64,000 nucleotides of DNA from UMGS363 sp051881815 (GTDB lineage: Bacteria; Bacillota; Clostridia; Oscillospirales; Ruminococcaceae). Location of the stretch: positions 1 to 64,000 of the forward strand of contig JBJEQP010000021.1 of assembly GCA_051881815.1 (NCBI GenBank), given 5' to 3'. The position numbers were made by a program, and so were the translations under genes. Below, piece after piece: positions 46,590-55,348 of this stretch (its first letter is position 1; each line of letters starts with the position of its first letter). The notes beneath the pieces were generated by a model, which had not been told where the DNA came from, searched no databases, and worked only from the letters and a program-made list of their open reading frames with translations.

Positions 46590-48851
46590 TTGGAAAACAC
46601 AAAATTCTTCTCCCGTGAAAATCTGATAAAAAAGGCTCTGCCGTTCATTTTTGTTCAGGTAATATGCTCTGCACTTTGCAATCTTTACCTCAAAACGTAC
46701 TTTAGTCCATATACTTTGCTGACAGCGGTGCTGACATTTGTCCTTTTTGCGGCATTCGACTTCATTTCAGGGCATAAAAAGATAGGATTCTTTGTATATG
46801 CGGCGATAGGAGCCGCAGTCCTATCTCTGATAGATATTTTTATGTCATTCGCACCGAGCAGGATCAACTTTATTGAATGGTTTATGACAGGTGCCGCTAC
46901 TGTTGATACAAATACGGCATATATGCTCACGCTGGTACTGTTTTTCACGTTTTTCATTAGCTCGGTTGTTTATTATTTCACACATATTATTTATCGAATA
47001 TCGATATTGACTCTGCTTGCGATGATACCATGTGCTGTATTCATCAAGGCTTCGCAGCCTATCCCGACCTTTTATGCGGCGGCGCTTGCATCCGTTGACG
47101 TACTGCTCTATCTTTACCACTATAAGATGTCGTCCGACGCAAACCTGCCCCGACACGGAAAGGCTGCTGCTCTGACGGGTTATACCGACTTTGCCGTTGC
47201 AGCTCTGCTCATTGCGATACTTGTTCCCAAGCCGCAGGAAACTCCGTTCTATGAAAAATTCGAAGAGTTCAGCTCACGCTTTTCATTCAGCGGAAATTAC
47301 GGCAAAATAGACGGAAGCTACACCGAACATTCGGGCAATGCCGATCTTTACAATCAGATGGAAAGCCGACAGCTTTTCGTCGTCAACAGCGATCAGCCCG
47401 AATACTACAAGGTTCAGGTTTATGACAGCTATGACAGCGAGAACCGATGGTGGTACTCGAAGACATCAGCTCCGAGCAGAATGTGCCGCCTGTCCTGGCA
47501 GGATCTTGCCGAAAGGCGCAGCATAAACAGACTTGCAAGGGCTTATCTTGAATACCTTGACAATGGCGGTCAGCTTCTCCCCGAGGAGGTTGACATAGCC
47601 GCTCTCGAACGCTTTGCCGCCGAGGACGAGCGTGTTCATACAGCCTATATCAAGCCAATTGATTACCCGTCCGTCTACCTTCTTGCTCCCGAACGAACGG
47701 TTTCTGCTTCACTTTACGGCAGAAGCGATGTCACCGCCACGGGACGAACCGACCTCGGTGAGATAATGACCGACCCGACCGCAGACAATTCCTTTATCCG
47801 TTCAAATGAGGAATACTCCGTAAGCTTTTACAACAGAAACGAAGCCTATTCAAGCGGCTATATCGAGTCCGGTCTTTGCAATATGACCGCCGAGGAGTTC
47901 TATGATCTTCTTCTCGATATGGCGTATAACTATGATATATGCACCGAAAATTACAGCACGGTCTATGCTTATCTTCAGGAAGCCTATAACGAGCTTTATA
48001 ATCTTCCCGAAGACTATGACGGCTTTGAGCAATATGATATTTCCGAGGAAATGCGCAGCCTTGCCGCAAGCATTACAGAAGGACTGACCTACGATTACGA
48101 AAAAGCCGAAGCTATCGAAGCCTTTTTCAATGACGGAAGCTTCACCTACGATCTTGCATACAAAGCTCCGACCGACAGGGATACTCCCGAATTCTTTGTG
48201 AATCAGAGCCGCAGAGGTACTTGCTCTGACTTTGCAACGGCGTTCTGTCTTCTTGCAAAGGCAGCAGGTCTGCACGTTCACTATGTCGAAGGCTTCAACA
48301 GCGGAGAGATCCTTACCGCAGGCGTTTTCAGCATCACAACCGAAAATGCGCACGCATACCCCGAGGTCTACATCGCAGGTTCAGGCTGGACGATCTACGA
48401 GCCGACCGTGTTCGGGAACGGTTCGGGGGCCGCTAACGGCAACGCAAACGGCAACGGAGAAACGGATTATCTCACTGTTTTCATCACAAGCCTTACAGCG
48501 GTTGTTATCTGCATTCTGCTTCTTGTGCTTATCCTCCTTATGCCGAAAATCAGTGAAAAGCTGTTTGAGCTTCGCATCAGGCGTTCGGACGGCAGCAAAG
48601 CGCTGATACTCATCTACAACCGACTTTCGGCAAAGCTTTCCGCCCGTTTTAAAACCGATACGAAAACCTTCACTCCGAATCAGTTCTCGGGATTTGTTTT
48701 AGAAAAGACCGACATTGACATTGAAGAAATAATTATCCCGTTTGAGCAGGCCTGCTACGGCGGACAAAGCATTTCACATGAAACCGCAGTCAAAGCATTC
48801 AGCCTTTACAAAGAAGCGATGAAAAAATGCGGAAACAGAAAACCTAAATAA
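46590..48851 (+). CDS. Membrane transglutaminase-like protein (TgpA type)
   Basis: A 753-residue protein. TTG at 46590 has AAAGGAG seven bases upstream, after the DUF58 stop; the ATG at 46509 lies inside DUF58 and lacks a ribosome site. Five or six N-terminal membrane helices (to about residue 215), an extracytoplasmic region with the transglutaminase core: Cys in RRGTCSDFATAF, His in ENAHAYPEVY and acid in GWTIYEPT. The acid is Glu, as in many TgpA proteins. A Gly/Asn linker, one more helix and a cytosolic DUF4129-like tail follow. Peptidase or cross-linking role in the envelope. Confidence 0.9.
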   Translation: MENTKFFSRENLIKKALPFIFVQVICSALCNLYLKTYFSPYTLLTAVLTFVLFAAFDFISGHKKIGFFVYAAIGAAVLSLIDIFMSFAPSRINFIEWFMTGAATVDTNTAYMLTLVLFFTFFISSVVYYFTHIIYRISILTLLAMIPCAVFIKASQPIPTFYAAALASVDVLLYLYHYKMSSDANLPRHGKAAALTGYTDFAVAALLIAILVPKPQETPFYEKFEEFSSRFSFSGNYGKIDGSYTEHSGNADLYNQMESRQLFVVNSDQPEYYKVQVYDSYDSENRWWYSKTSAPSRMCRLSWQDLAERRSINRLARAYLEYLDNGGQLLPEEVDIAALERFAAEDERVHTAYIKPIDYPSVYLLAPERTVSASLYGRSDVTATGRTDLGEIMTDPTADNSFIRSNEEYSVSFYNRNEAYSSGYIESGLCNMTAEEFYDLLLDMAYNYDICTENYSTVYAYLQEAYNELYNLPEDYDGFEQYDISEEMRSLAASITEGLTYDYEKAEAIEAFFNDGSFTYDLAYKAPTDRDTPEFFVNQSRRGTCSDFATAFCLLAKAAGLHVHYVEGFNSGEILTAGVFSITTENAHAYPEVYIAGSGWTIYEPTVFGNGSGAANGNANGNGETDYLTVFITSLTAVVICILLLVLILLMPKISEKLFELRIRRSDGSKALILIYNRLSAKLSARFKTDTKTFTPNQFSGFVLEKTDIDIEEIIIPFEQACYGGQSISHETAVKAFSLYKEAMKKCGNRKPK

Positions 48852-48855
48852 AAGT

Positions 48856-48897
48856 AAAAACGTGTATCACGGTGAAACGATCGTGATACACGTTTTT
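48856..48897 (+). terminator. Terminator of the MoxR operon
   Basis: AAAAACGTGTATCACG pairs with CGTGATACACGTTTTT, 16 bp without mismatch, 10-base loop. It starts five bases after the stop codon. Confidence 0.9.
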
Positions 48898-49057
48898 ATA
48901 CTAATCTTCAATCAACCTATAGACAAATCCTCGGCTATAATAATTCCACTCTGCGTCAAACTCCCTTGCAAGGCATCAAGCCTTGCTGCGGTCGCTTTCC
49001 TTGATTGGAATTATTCTATCTGTCGGCTTTGTCTATAGAACGATTAAAGATTAGTAT
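48898..49057. repeat. Family B palindromic element, complete copy
   Basis: The ends ATACTAATCTTCAATC and ATACTAATCTTTAATC (second on minus strand), both continuing to CTATAGACAAA, form inverted repeats of about 31 bp. The interior has AATAATTCCA and GGAATTATT arms and two AAGGC-type hairpins. About 160 bp. Its right end is next to the stop codon of the GGDEF gene. Confidence 0.75.
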
Positions 49058-49059
49058 TA

Positions 49060-51009
49060 TTATGTCCTTGCCGCATTTTTCCTTTTCTTATCATCATACA
49101 TAAGGTGGTCGGCTTCCTTTATGAATACGTCCATTCCGTCATTTTCGTTCGGAACAGCTTTATAGATACCGACACTTCCGCGGACTTCATACGGTTTTCC
49201 CGAATTTTCGTTTATCCTGTCAAGACATTCGTCAAGCTTTGCAAGATACTCTTTATCATAACCCTCGTGAGGGGAGATACCTGCGGCAACGTATTCATCT
49301 CCGCCGAATCTTGCGGTAAAAAGTCTGCCCTCGGCGGATTCAAATATCGCCTTCGCCATTGACTTTATCGCAAAGTCACCGTCGTCATGGCCATAGGTAT
49401 CGTTGATCGTCTTGAGCTTGTCAAGGTCGATCGAGATCATTATAAATTCTCTTCCGTTTGCACGGCAGTCCTCGAACGCCTTCTGCGCAAACTTGAAGAA
49501 GCCTCGGCGGTTGAGAAGCGTTGTCAGCGGATCACGGATATACATATCTTCAAGCTTATCGAGGAAGGAATGGAGAGTTGCCTGTACCCTTGCGTTTTCA
49601 AGCACAAGTCCGATAACTCCGCAGTCAAAAGTATTTATTACACTGTAATTTCCGCGGCAGAACGTGAATTCGACCGCAATATAGCCTATTGCTTTATCCT
49701 GGAAATGGATCGGCTGGAACATTATATTCTTACTGTCAAGCAGAACGCTGTCCAGTCCGGGTATAAGCTCGGCTGTCGGAAATGTTCCCATTATCGCAGA
49801 TTTATTTGAAGTGCTGTCATATTCAATGCCGTAACCGATCTTTTCCGAATATCCGTTCGTTCGGTAAAAGCTATAATCATCCTGACCCGGCTCGTCGCTG
49901 TCCTTTATCTCGGAGTAAAAGTCGTCGCAAATACAGAGCCATGAATGCTTTGTCCAGATCTTTTTGAGAAAAGCGTCCATTTTTTTAACGGTTGCGGCGA
50001 AATCCGAGTCGATCTTGATCTCGTCGGCAGTCGTGATTATACTCTTTGCATAGTATTTAAATCGGTTGATATCGTCATAAAGCGTGTGCATAGTGCTGTT
50101 CTGCTCTTTTGCAGTTACAGCCTTTTTGCAGCCGCAGGACCGGGCATAGCATCGCTCGGTCTTTATCGGAGTATAACCGACCGTTGAGATCTCGCCTCGG
50201 AGTATCTTTTGGAGCGTATCGGCAATATAATCGGCCGCAATGCTCATGTTCGTTCTTGCTGTCGTGATCGACGGGTTATAGTTCGTCGCTTCGGGTATGC
50301 CGTCAATTCCCGTAACAATTATGTCCTCCGGGATAGAATATCCAAGCTCCGCAGCTTTGCGGCAGATACCTATTGCCATGGAATCATTTGCACAGATAAC
50401 AGCATCGGGGATATTCCCATTATTATGCCATTTTTCAAACACCTGCTCGGAAGCCTCATACCAGAAATAACCTGTTCCGATAAGAGTTTCGTCGACCTGC
50501 ATACCGTGAGCGGCAAGAACCTCACGAAAGATCGCTTCACGCTGATCGGAAACGCTGTTATCCCTGTCACCGCGGACAAAAGCGAGCTTCTTCCTGCCGT
50601 GGACTTCGATAACGTGGTCAATGATCTCACGAAGGCTTTCATTATAATCAAAGCTAAGGTTGTAAGCGCCGTCTATCTTTTCATCGAGCGAGATGAGCGG
50701 TACGCAGTGAAGTGAAGCCTTCTTAATGATATTTTTCTTAACGGCGTCGCTTTTGATCGTGAGCGTGAGCATTATCATTGCATCAATATTCTCATAATTG
50801 ATGAGGTTATAAATATTATTTTCTCCGACCTCATGCGGTGTTCCTTCGCTGGATTCGAGCGAAGTTGTATGGAACCACAGAATATGATAGCCGATCGCAT
50901 TCAATTTTTCACAAAGCATCGTCACGAGCGGACCGGTATATGAGCTATCCGAGTCACCAGACACAACAGCGATCTTGACAGCCTTTTTTGCTGAAAGCTG
51001 CTTATTCAT
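49060..51009 (-). CDS. LacI-type sensor fused to GGDEF domain
   Basis: A 649-residue cytosolic protein. Residues 12-290 are a type 1 periplasmic-binding-protein fold as in LacI regulators (VKIAVVSGDSDSSYTGPLV, then PDAVICANDSMAIGICRKA and ITVTGIDG-like), but the DNA-binding headpiece is missing. A Cys-rich segment CYARSCGCKK follows. The middle (about 300-480) is GAF-like. GGDEF at about 485-649 has ARFGGDEY (residues 570-574) and should be active; the RxxD inhibitory site is absent (EGRL). Start preceded by GGAGGGG. It likely converts sugar binding into cyclic-di-GMP. Confidence 0.87.
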   Translation of the reverse strand: MNKQLSAKKAVKIAVVSGDSDSSYTGPLVTMLCEKLNAIGYHILWFHTTSLESSEGTPHEVGENNIYNLINYENIDAMIMLTLTIKSDAVKKNIIKKASLHCVPLISLDEKIDGAYNLSFDYNESLREIIDHVIEVHGRKKLAFVRGDRDNSVSDQREAIFREVLAAHGMQVDETLIGTGYFWYEASEQVFEKWHNNGNIPDAVICANDSMAIGICRKAAELGYSIPEDIIVTGIDGIPEATNYNPSITTARTNMSIAADYIADTLQKILRGEISTVGYTPIKTERCYARSCGCKKAVTAKEQNSTMHTLYDDINRFKYYAKSIITTADEIKIDSDFAATVKKMDAFLKKIWTKHSWLCICDDFYSEIKDSDEPGQDDYSFYRTNGYSEKIGYGIEYDSTSNKSAIMGTFPTAELIPGLDSVLLDSKNIMFQPIHFQDKAIGYIAVEFTFCRGNYSVINTFDCGVIGLVLENARVQATLHSFLDKLEDMYIRDPLTTLLNRRGFFKFAQKAFEDCRANGREFIMISIDLDKLKTINDTYGHDDGDFAIKSMAKAIFESAEGRLFTARFGGDEYVAAGISPHEGYDKEYLAKLDECLDRINENSGKPYEVRGSVGIYKAVPNENDGMDVFIKEADHLMYDDKKRKNAART

Positions 51010-51170
51010 TTTTTGACCTTCCCCTCCTTTTTGCAGTCCTTTTTTATATATAACATAACGAAACTATATAACTATCATATAAAATCCATAAAAATCGCAA
51101 TACCTTACTTGTATAATACCATAATACCACATAGATTTCATTAAGAAATTGTTAATAATGCTCCGCTTGC

Positions 51171-51204
51171 AAAAAAATAAACCGCTTTTACAAAGAAAAG
51201 CGGT
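51171..51204 (-). terminator. Terminator of the 95-residue orphan
   Basis: On the minus strand ACCGCTTTT pairs with AAAAGCGGT, 9-bp stem with a 6-base loop, followed by TTATTTTTTT. Located 15 bases after the stop codon. Confidence 0.85.
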
Positions 51205-51218
51205 CAGATGTTATAAAA

Positions 51219-51506
51219 TTATTCAGCCGAAGCTCTTGAAAGCCAGATATAAGCAATGTCAAGCGCTTCATAAAGGCTGTTCTTTTCGCTCGATTTTACG
51301 ATGGCTTCCATTGGGCTCAATTTCTCATCGGTAGCCATTTTATAGACCTTGATCTTCTTTGCGACTTCGAGATCACCGATCTTTTCTTTATCCTTGATAT
51401 CCATCATAACAACGTAATCATCATACATATTGCCATAATAAATCGTGTTGTCTTTTCTCACAAGAGGGAGTCCTTTATAGGACAGGAATTCTTTCTTTTC
51501 AGCCAT
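51219..51506 (-). CDS. Small orphan protein
   Basis: A 95-residue soluble protein with start at 51506 and AAAGGAGG eight bases upstream. N-terminal beta strands (FLSYKGLPLVRKDNTIYYG, DDYVVMMDI) precede a C-terminal helix (NSLYEALDIAYIWLSRASAE). Monocistronic, with its own promoter and terminator, implying substantial independent expression. No recognised family. A longer frame from 51959 exists but it runs across the promoter and the gene downstream, and is not coding. Confidence 0.75.
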   Translation of the reverse strand: MAEKKEFLSYKGLPLVRKDNTIYYGNMYDDYVVMMDIKDKEKIGDLEVAKKIKVYKMATDEKLSPMEAIVKSSEKNSLYEALDIAYIWLSRASAE

Positions 51507-51557
51507 AGTTGATCCTCCTTTGTGTACTGAAATGTCGTAAACGTTTAATGCTATATT

Positions 51558-51586
51558 ATTATAACATATAATATTAATAAAATCAA
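51558..51586 (-). promoter_or_regulatory. Promoter of the 95-residue orphan
   Basis: TTGATT (51581-51586) and TATAAT (51558-51563), 17-bp spacer, on the minus strand. Confidence 0.7.
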
Positions 51587-51633
51587 TAGCTAATATTAAA
51601 AAATTAGAAAAATTCTGAAAGATTTTGTGTTTA

Positions 51634-53082
51634 TTACCAGCTTGTGATAAGCTCTTCCCCGTTAAGATACTTCTGAACGTTCTGGGAAAGTCTGTCAACA
51701 TAAGCTGTTGTACAGCTGAAGCTTGGTCTTCCATTGAGGACGATAACGGTTCGGCGGTCGCCGATGTTGTAGAACTCAATGGTATCATCTCCGTCCTCTG
51801 CCTTGATCTCGACAACTGCATCGGGTGTTCCGCTGACTTCATCAAAGTAAAGCTGCTCGGACGGTGCACGGAGAATGAACTGGTAAAGCGTCTTGAAGCT
51901 GTCCGCATCGAGTTCCTTTCCGTCAGACTCAACACCAAAGCTTTCTGCATCCGAACCAAGAATATCGAATTTCACATCGACATCCGACGTTTTGATACTG
52001 ATAGTGTCGATAGCATAGATATAATGGCTCGTTATCATAGTTGTTGTAAGATCAAGCGGCATAGCTTTAAGCCACGGGAGAGATGCTTCATCGAAGATAT
52101 AAACCATATTGATATCGCAAGCCATACCGTAGTAGCCGCCGTTTTCAGCCTTATTACCGATCTTGAGTGTGAACTCTCCGCTCTCGGTATCGGCTGTGAC
52201 AACGAGCTGCGGATCGTCAAGTCCGTACTGCGCAAGATCCCCCTCCTCGGGACGGATAGCTGCGAAGTCGGACGCTGTGAGTCCAAACATACCTCCCATG
52301 ACGTCTGCACCCTTTTCGGGATTGATGTCAAGAACAACAGGCTCGCTCATACGGTAGCTTGATGAATTGGAAGTCATAATGTTCGCATCGTCAAGGCGGG
52401 TATCGTAGTCGATAACGATATCGTAATCGAGGTCTTTTCTGCTGATCGTAAGCTTTTTGACAAGAGAGTAATCGGTCTTGTCGTCCTCGTTCTCTGCTGT
52501 TTTCTGGACAAAAACGACCTTGTCAACGCAGTTTCGGGGATCTTCCTTTGAAAATGCAACATCGGAATCCTTGACGGTATATACTGTTTTTTCATCGCCG
52601 ATGCTCATATAGCTGTAAATGGACGAACCGGGAACCTTATTTCCGATCTTTACGGTATATTGGCTTTTGGAGGCATCGTCAAAGGAAACGGTATATTCCG
52701 CAGACGGTTCTGCAAGTCCGTAAATTGACATATCCTCAACATTTTCCATTACCGTTTTGCGAGCGGTAAGAGTACCTGCTTCATTAAGAGCATTATTGAT
52801 AAATTCGGTGCTTATAGGTGCAAGGATATAGTCAACGATCGTCCAGTAATTGACCTCACCGCTGGCAACTCTGTTAATTTTATAAGAACCGAACTCATTT
52901 GTGATATTGATGACATCAATATCGGCAGGATCCTTGTCATAGATAAGGCTCGATTCAACTACTGTTTCCTCCTCGGCCTCTTCCTCTTCAGCAGGGGCAG
53001 TGAGCAGAAGCGCTGCCGTTACTCCGCCGAGAATGAGCAGAGCAACAGCCGCAATGATGATAAATTTGATCTTCGATTTCAT
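51634..53082 (-). CDS. DUF4340 protein
   Basis: A 482-residue protein. An N-terminal membrane helix (MKSKIKFIIIAAVALLILGG) is followed by an acidic segment and two DUF4340-like beta repeats (about 45-175 and 185-340, with NITNEFGSYKINRVASG and GLAEPSAEYTVSFDD as landmarks). Faces outward. DUF4340 proteins accompany Gld-type ABC transporters. The start overlaps the stop of the gldG-like gene (TAATG). Confidence 0.85.
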   Translation of the reverse strand: MKSKIKFIIIAAVALLILGGVTAALLLTAPAEEEEAEEETVVESSLIYDKDPADIDVINITNEFGSYKINRVASGEVNYWTIVDYILAPISTEFINNALNEAGTLTARKTVMENVEDMSIYGLAEPSAEYTVSFDDASKSQYTVKIGNKVPGSSIYSYMSIGDEKTVYTVKDSDVAFSKEDPRNCVDKVVFVQKTAENEDDKTDYSLVKKLTISRKDLDYDIVIDYDTRLDDANIMTSNSSSYRMSEPVVLDINPEKGADVMGGMFGLTASDFAAIRPEEGDLAQYGLDDPQLVVTADTESGEFTLKIGNKAENGGYYGMACDINMVYIFDEASLPWLKAMPLDLTTTMITSHYIYAIDTISIKTSDVDVKFDILGSDAESFGVESDGKELDADSFKTLYQFILRAPSEQLYFDEVSGTPDAVVEIKAEDGDDTIEFYNIGDRRTVIVLNGRPSFSCTTAYVDRLSQNVQKYLNGEELITSW

Positions 53083-54617
53083 TACTTATGTCTCCTTCTG
53101 AGCCATATAACGATACCTGTGATAAGGATCGCTGCAGGGAGAAGGACAACGAATACCCAGAACGAAGCGTTTGCCTTTGCAACGGTCGTATCAAAGGTAG
53201 GTGCTGTAAGATCCTTTGCAACGATAGAGATACCGCCCGTCTTGCCCGTCATAGCGTTTACGATAGAAACGAAGTAATCGCCGTTGTTGTAGTAGGAAGT
53301 GCCTGTGAATGAGGAATCAAGCATTATGGACGAACCGTAAACAAGAAGGTTCGATGTAACCGAATTGTTGTCCTTGTCGAACATATACTTGCTGCCGAGA
53401 GCAATGGTGTTGTAAACGCCGTTCACGATCCGGGGTTCTTCGCCGTTCTGTACAGCTTCCTGCATTTCATCGGTGAAAACAAAGGATGTATCCGCTGTTT
53501 TGAGAAGCGAATATGTTGTAACGTTTCCGCTGCTTTCAAAGAGGATATTTACGGGACGTGCAAAGTAAGAAATCACGGGGAGATCCATCTGTGCAACGTT
53601 GCCCGAGTAATCATTATCTTCTATAAAGTTACGGATAGCATAAAGCGTCGATGTGCTTGCAAGATTGGAAGTATTCTCATCGCCGACAACGCCGTTTCCG
53701 ACTTCAATTCCCCATTCTGCGAGGAAAGCGTCGATATTCTTTGTTGCCTTCTGTGAATAGCTTGCAAGATAGATAAGGTTCCTGCCGTAGTTTCCGTCAT
53801 TTTCAAGATAGTTGTAAAGCTTTTCGATAACGTCCTCGGAAAGGTCGTTTATCGGTGCGTTGATGACCATGATATCAGCATCATAGGGGAAATCCTCGCC
53901 GTTCGGATCAAATTCGGAAACGTCAAAGCCGTCATCCTCGAGAAGTGCACGGATAGAATCGTTGGAAATGTCCGTTTCGCCCGTATCCATGATCGCAGCA
54001 GACTTCGGAGCAGGATCGGTAACATACATAAGTGCGGATGTAAGAGCCTGTTCTGCCTTTGAAGATACGATATAATTTGAGAAGGTCTGATAGTTCATCT
54101 CCGTATTAAACAGATCGTTGACCGTGAGTACCTTGATGCGCTTGCCCGATGAAACAACGATGTTGTTGGCTGCGATATTTCCCTTGTAGATCTCGGAATA
54201 CTTGTTTGCATAAGTCGGATCTGCGGTCATATCGACAAACTTAACGGTGATATTATCGCTGTTGAGAGCGTATTTTTTAAGCACCTCATAAGCCTGCTTG
54301 TAGTAAACGTTGCCTGCGTCCGTGAAGGTGTCCTCGGACGACATGGTAACGATCTCAACGGGCTCGGTGATGCTGTTGATATAGTCGATGGATTCCTGTG
54401 AGATCTCAAAATTGCCCTTTGAAGTAAGGTCGATCGTGAGGTCTGTTCTCTTGCCGACAAGCGTAACGATAACGTTCACAAGTACAACGAGTGCGATAAC
54501 GATCACCGTTATAGCGGTTGCGGCAGAGCCGTATTTAAGCTTCTTTGAATTGAAAGCTTTCTTTGGCTTCGCAGTTTTTGCTTCTGCGGAAGCGGCAGTG
54601 TTTTTTTCTTCGCTCAT
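53082..54617 (-). CDS. GldG-like ABC transporter auxiliary protein
   Basis: A 511-residue protein with membrane helices near 32-55 and 480-503 and a large extracytoplasmic ABC_transp_aux domain. Landmarks: KRTDLTIDLTSKGNFEISQESI near residue 60 and MVINAPINDLSEDVIEKLYNYLEND near residue 250. Comparable proteins support gliding in Bacteroidetes, but in Firmicutes the role is unknown. Acts with the permease and ATPase encoded upstream. Confidence 0.87.
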   Translation of the reverse strand: MSEEKNTAASAEAKTAKPKKAFNSKKLKYGSAATAITVIVIALVVLVNVIVTLVGKRTDLTIDLTSKGNFEISQESIDYINSITEPVEIVTMSSEDTFTDAGNVYYKQAYEVLKKYALNSDNITVKFVDMTADPTYANKYSEIYKGNIAANNIVVSSGKRIKVLTVNDLFNTEMNYQTFSNYIVSSKAEQALTSALMYVTDPAPKSAAIMDTGETDISNDSIRALLEDDGFDVSEFDPNGEDFPYDADIMVINAPINDLSEDVIEKLYNYLENDGNYGRNLIYLASYSQKATKNIDAFLAEWGIEVGNGVVGDENTSNLASTSTLYAIRNFIEDNDYSGNVAQMDLPVISYFARPVNILFESSGNVTTYSLLKTADTSFVFTDEMQEAVQNGEEPRIVNGVYNTIALGSKYMFDKDNNSVTSNLLVYGSSIMLDSSFTGTSYYNNGDYFVSIVNAMTGKTGGISIVAKDLTAPTFDTTVAKANASFWVFVVLLPAAILITGIVIWLRRRHK

Positions 54618-54637
54618 TGTGATATTCCTCCTTTCGA

Positions 54638-55348
54638 TCAGTCAGCCCAACGGCGTTTTTCAAGCACGCGGACTGTAAGGAAGTTAAAGATGAATATAGC
54701 ACTTACGAAATAAACAATACTTCCGATATTAAAGATGCCCGATGCAAATTCTGTGTATCTTGTATAGAATGCAAGTCCCCTCATAATGCTGCTTAAAAAT
54801 TCGTTGGAAACATTTCCTGCAAGAAGGTCAAGCATATAGAAGAACATGATGATAACAAAGCTTACGATAGCAGCAACGATCTGGCTCTCTGTGAGAGAGG
54901 AAACGAAGATGCCTATCGAGATGAAGGACGCGCCGAGAAGTATGAGCGCCGTTATCGTTCCGATAATCGTTGCCCATTCAAGCGTTCCCGCAAGTGTATA
55001 AAGAACAACGAGTATAGGGATATATACCGAGATAGCGCAGAGGAAAACGCAGAGTGCCGCAAAAAACTTTCCTGCAACGATCCCTCCGAGGCTTATCGGC
55101 GCCGTGAGCAGGCACTGGTCGGTACGCTGCTTCTTTTCTTCGGCGAAAAGTCGCATCGTCATGAGAGGAATGAGTATCATCATTATGGTGAAAACGCTCG
55201 TGAAGATATATGTCGTATCGGTCGAGCCGTAGGTCATATTGATACTAACAAAGTAATTTCCCGTATAGAGGAAAAATGCGGTTATAAAAATGTATGCTAT
55301 AGGAGAGGTGAAATAGGTTTTCATCTCACGCTTGAAAACTGCGCCCAT
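54638..55348 (-). CDS. ABC transporter permease (GldF-like)
   Basis: A 236-residue ABC-2-type permease with six membrane helices (about 17-37, 50-72, 98-125, 130-155, 160-182, 208-228). The N-terminus MGAVFKREMKTYFTSPIAYI is characteristic of GldF/NosY proteins. Overlaps the ATPase gene stop (TAATG) and precedes gldG by 20 bases. Confidence 0.9.
   Translation of the reverse strand: MGAVFKREMKTYFTSPIAYIFITAFFLYTGNYFVSINMTYGSTDTTYIFTSVFTIMMILIPLMTMRLFAEEKKQRTDQCLLTAPISLGGIVAGKFFAALCVFLCAISVYIPILVVLYTLAGTLEWATIIGTITALILLGASFISIGIFVSSLTESQIVAAIVSFVIIMFFYMLDLLAGNVSNEFLSSIMRGLAFYTRYTEFASGIFNIGSIVYFVSAIFIFNFLTVRVLEKRRWAD

Noticed and set aside
51219..51959. Continuous 246-codon frame joining the orphan to upstream sequence
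   Set aside because: The upstream part runs through a promoter and the end of the DUF4340 gene in the wrong frame; a strong ribosome site marks the start at 51506.
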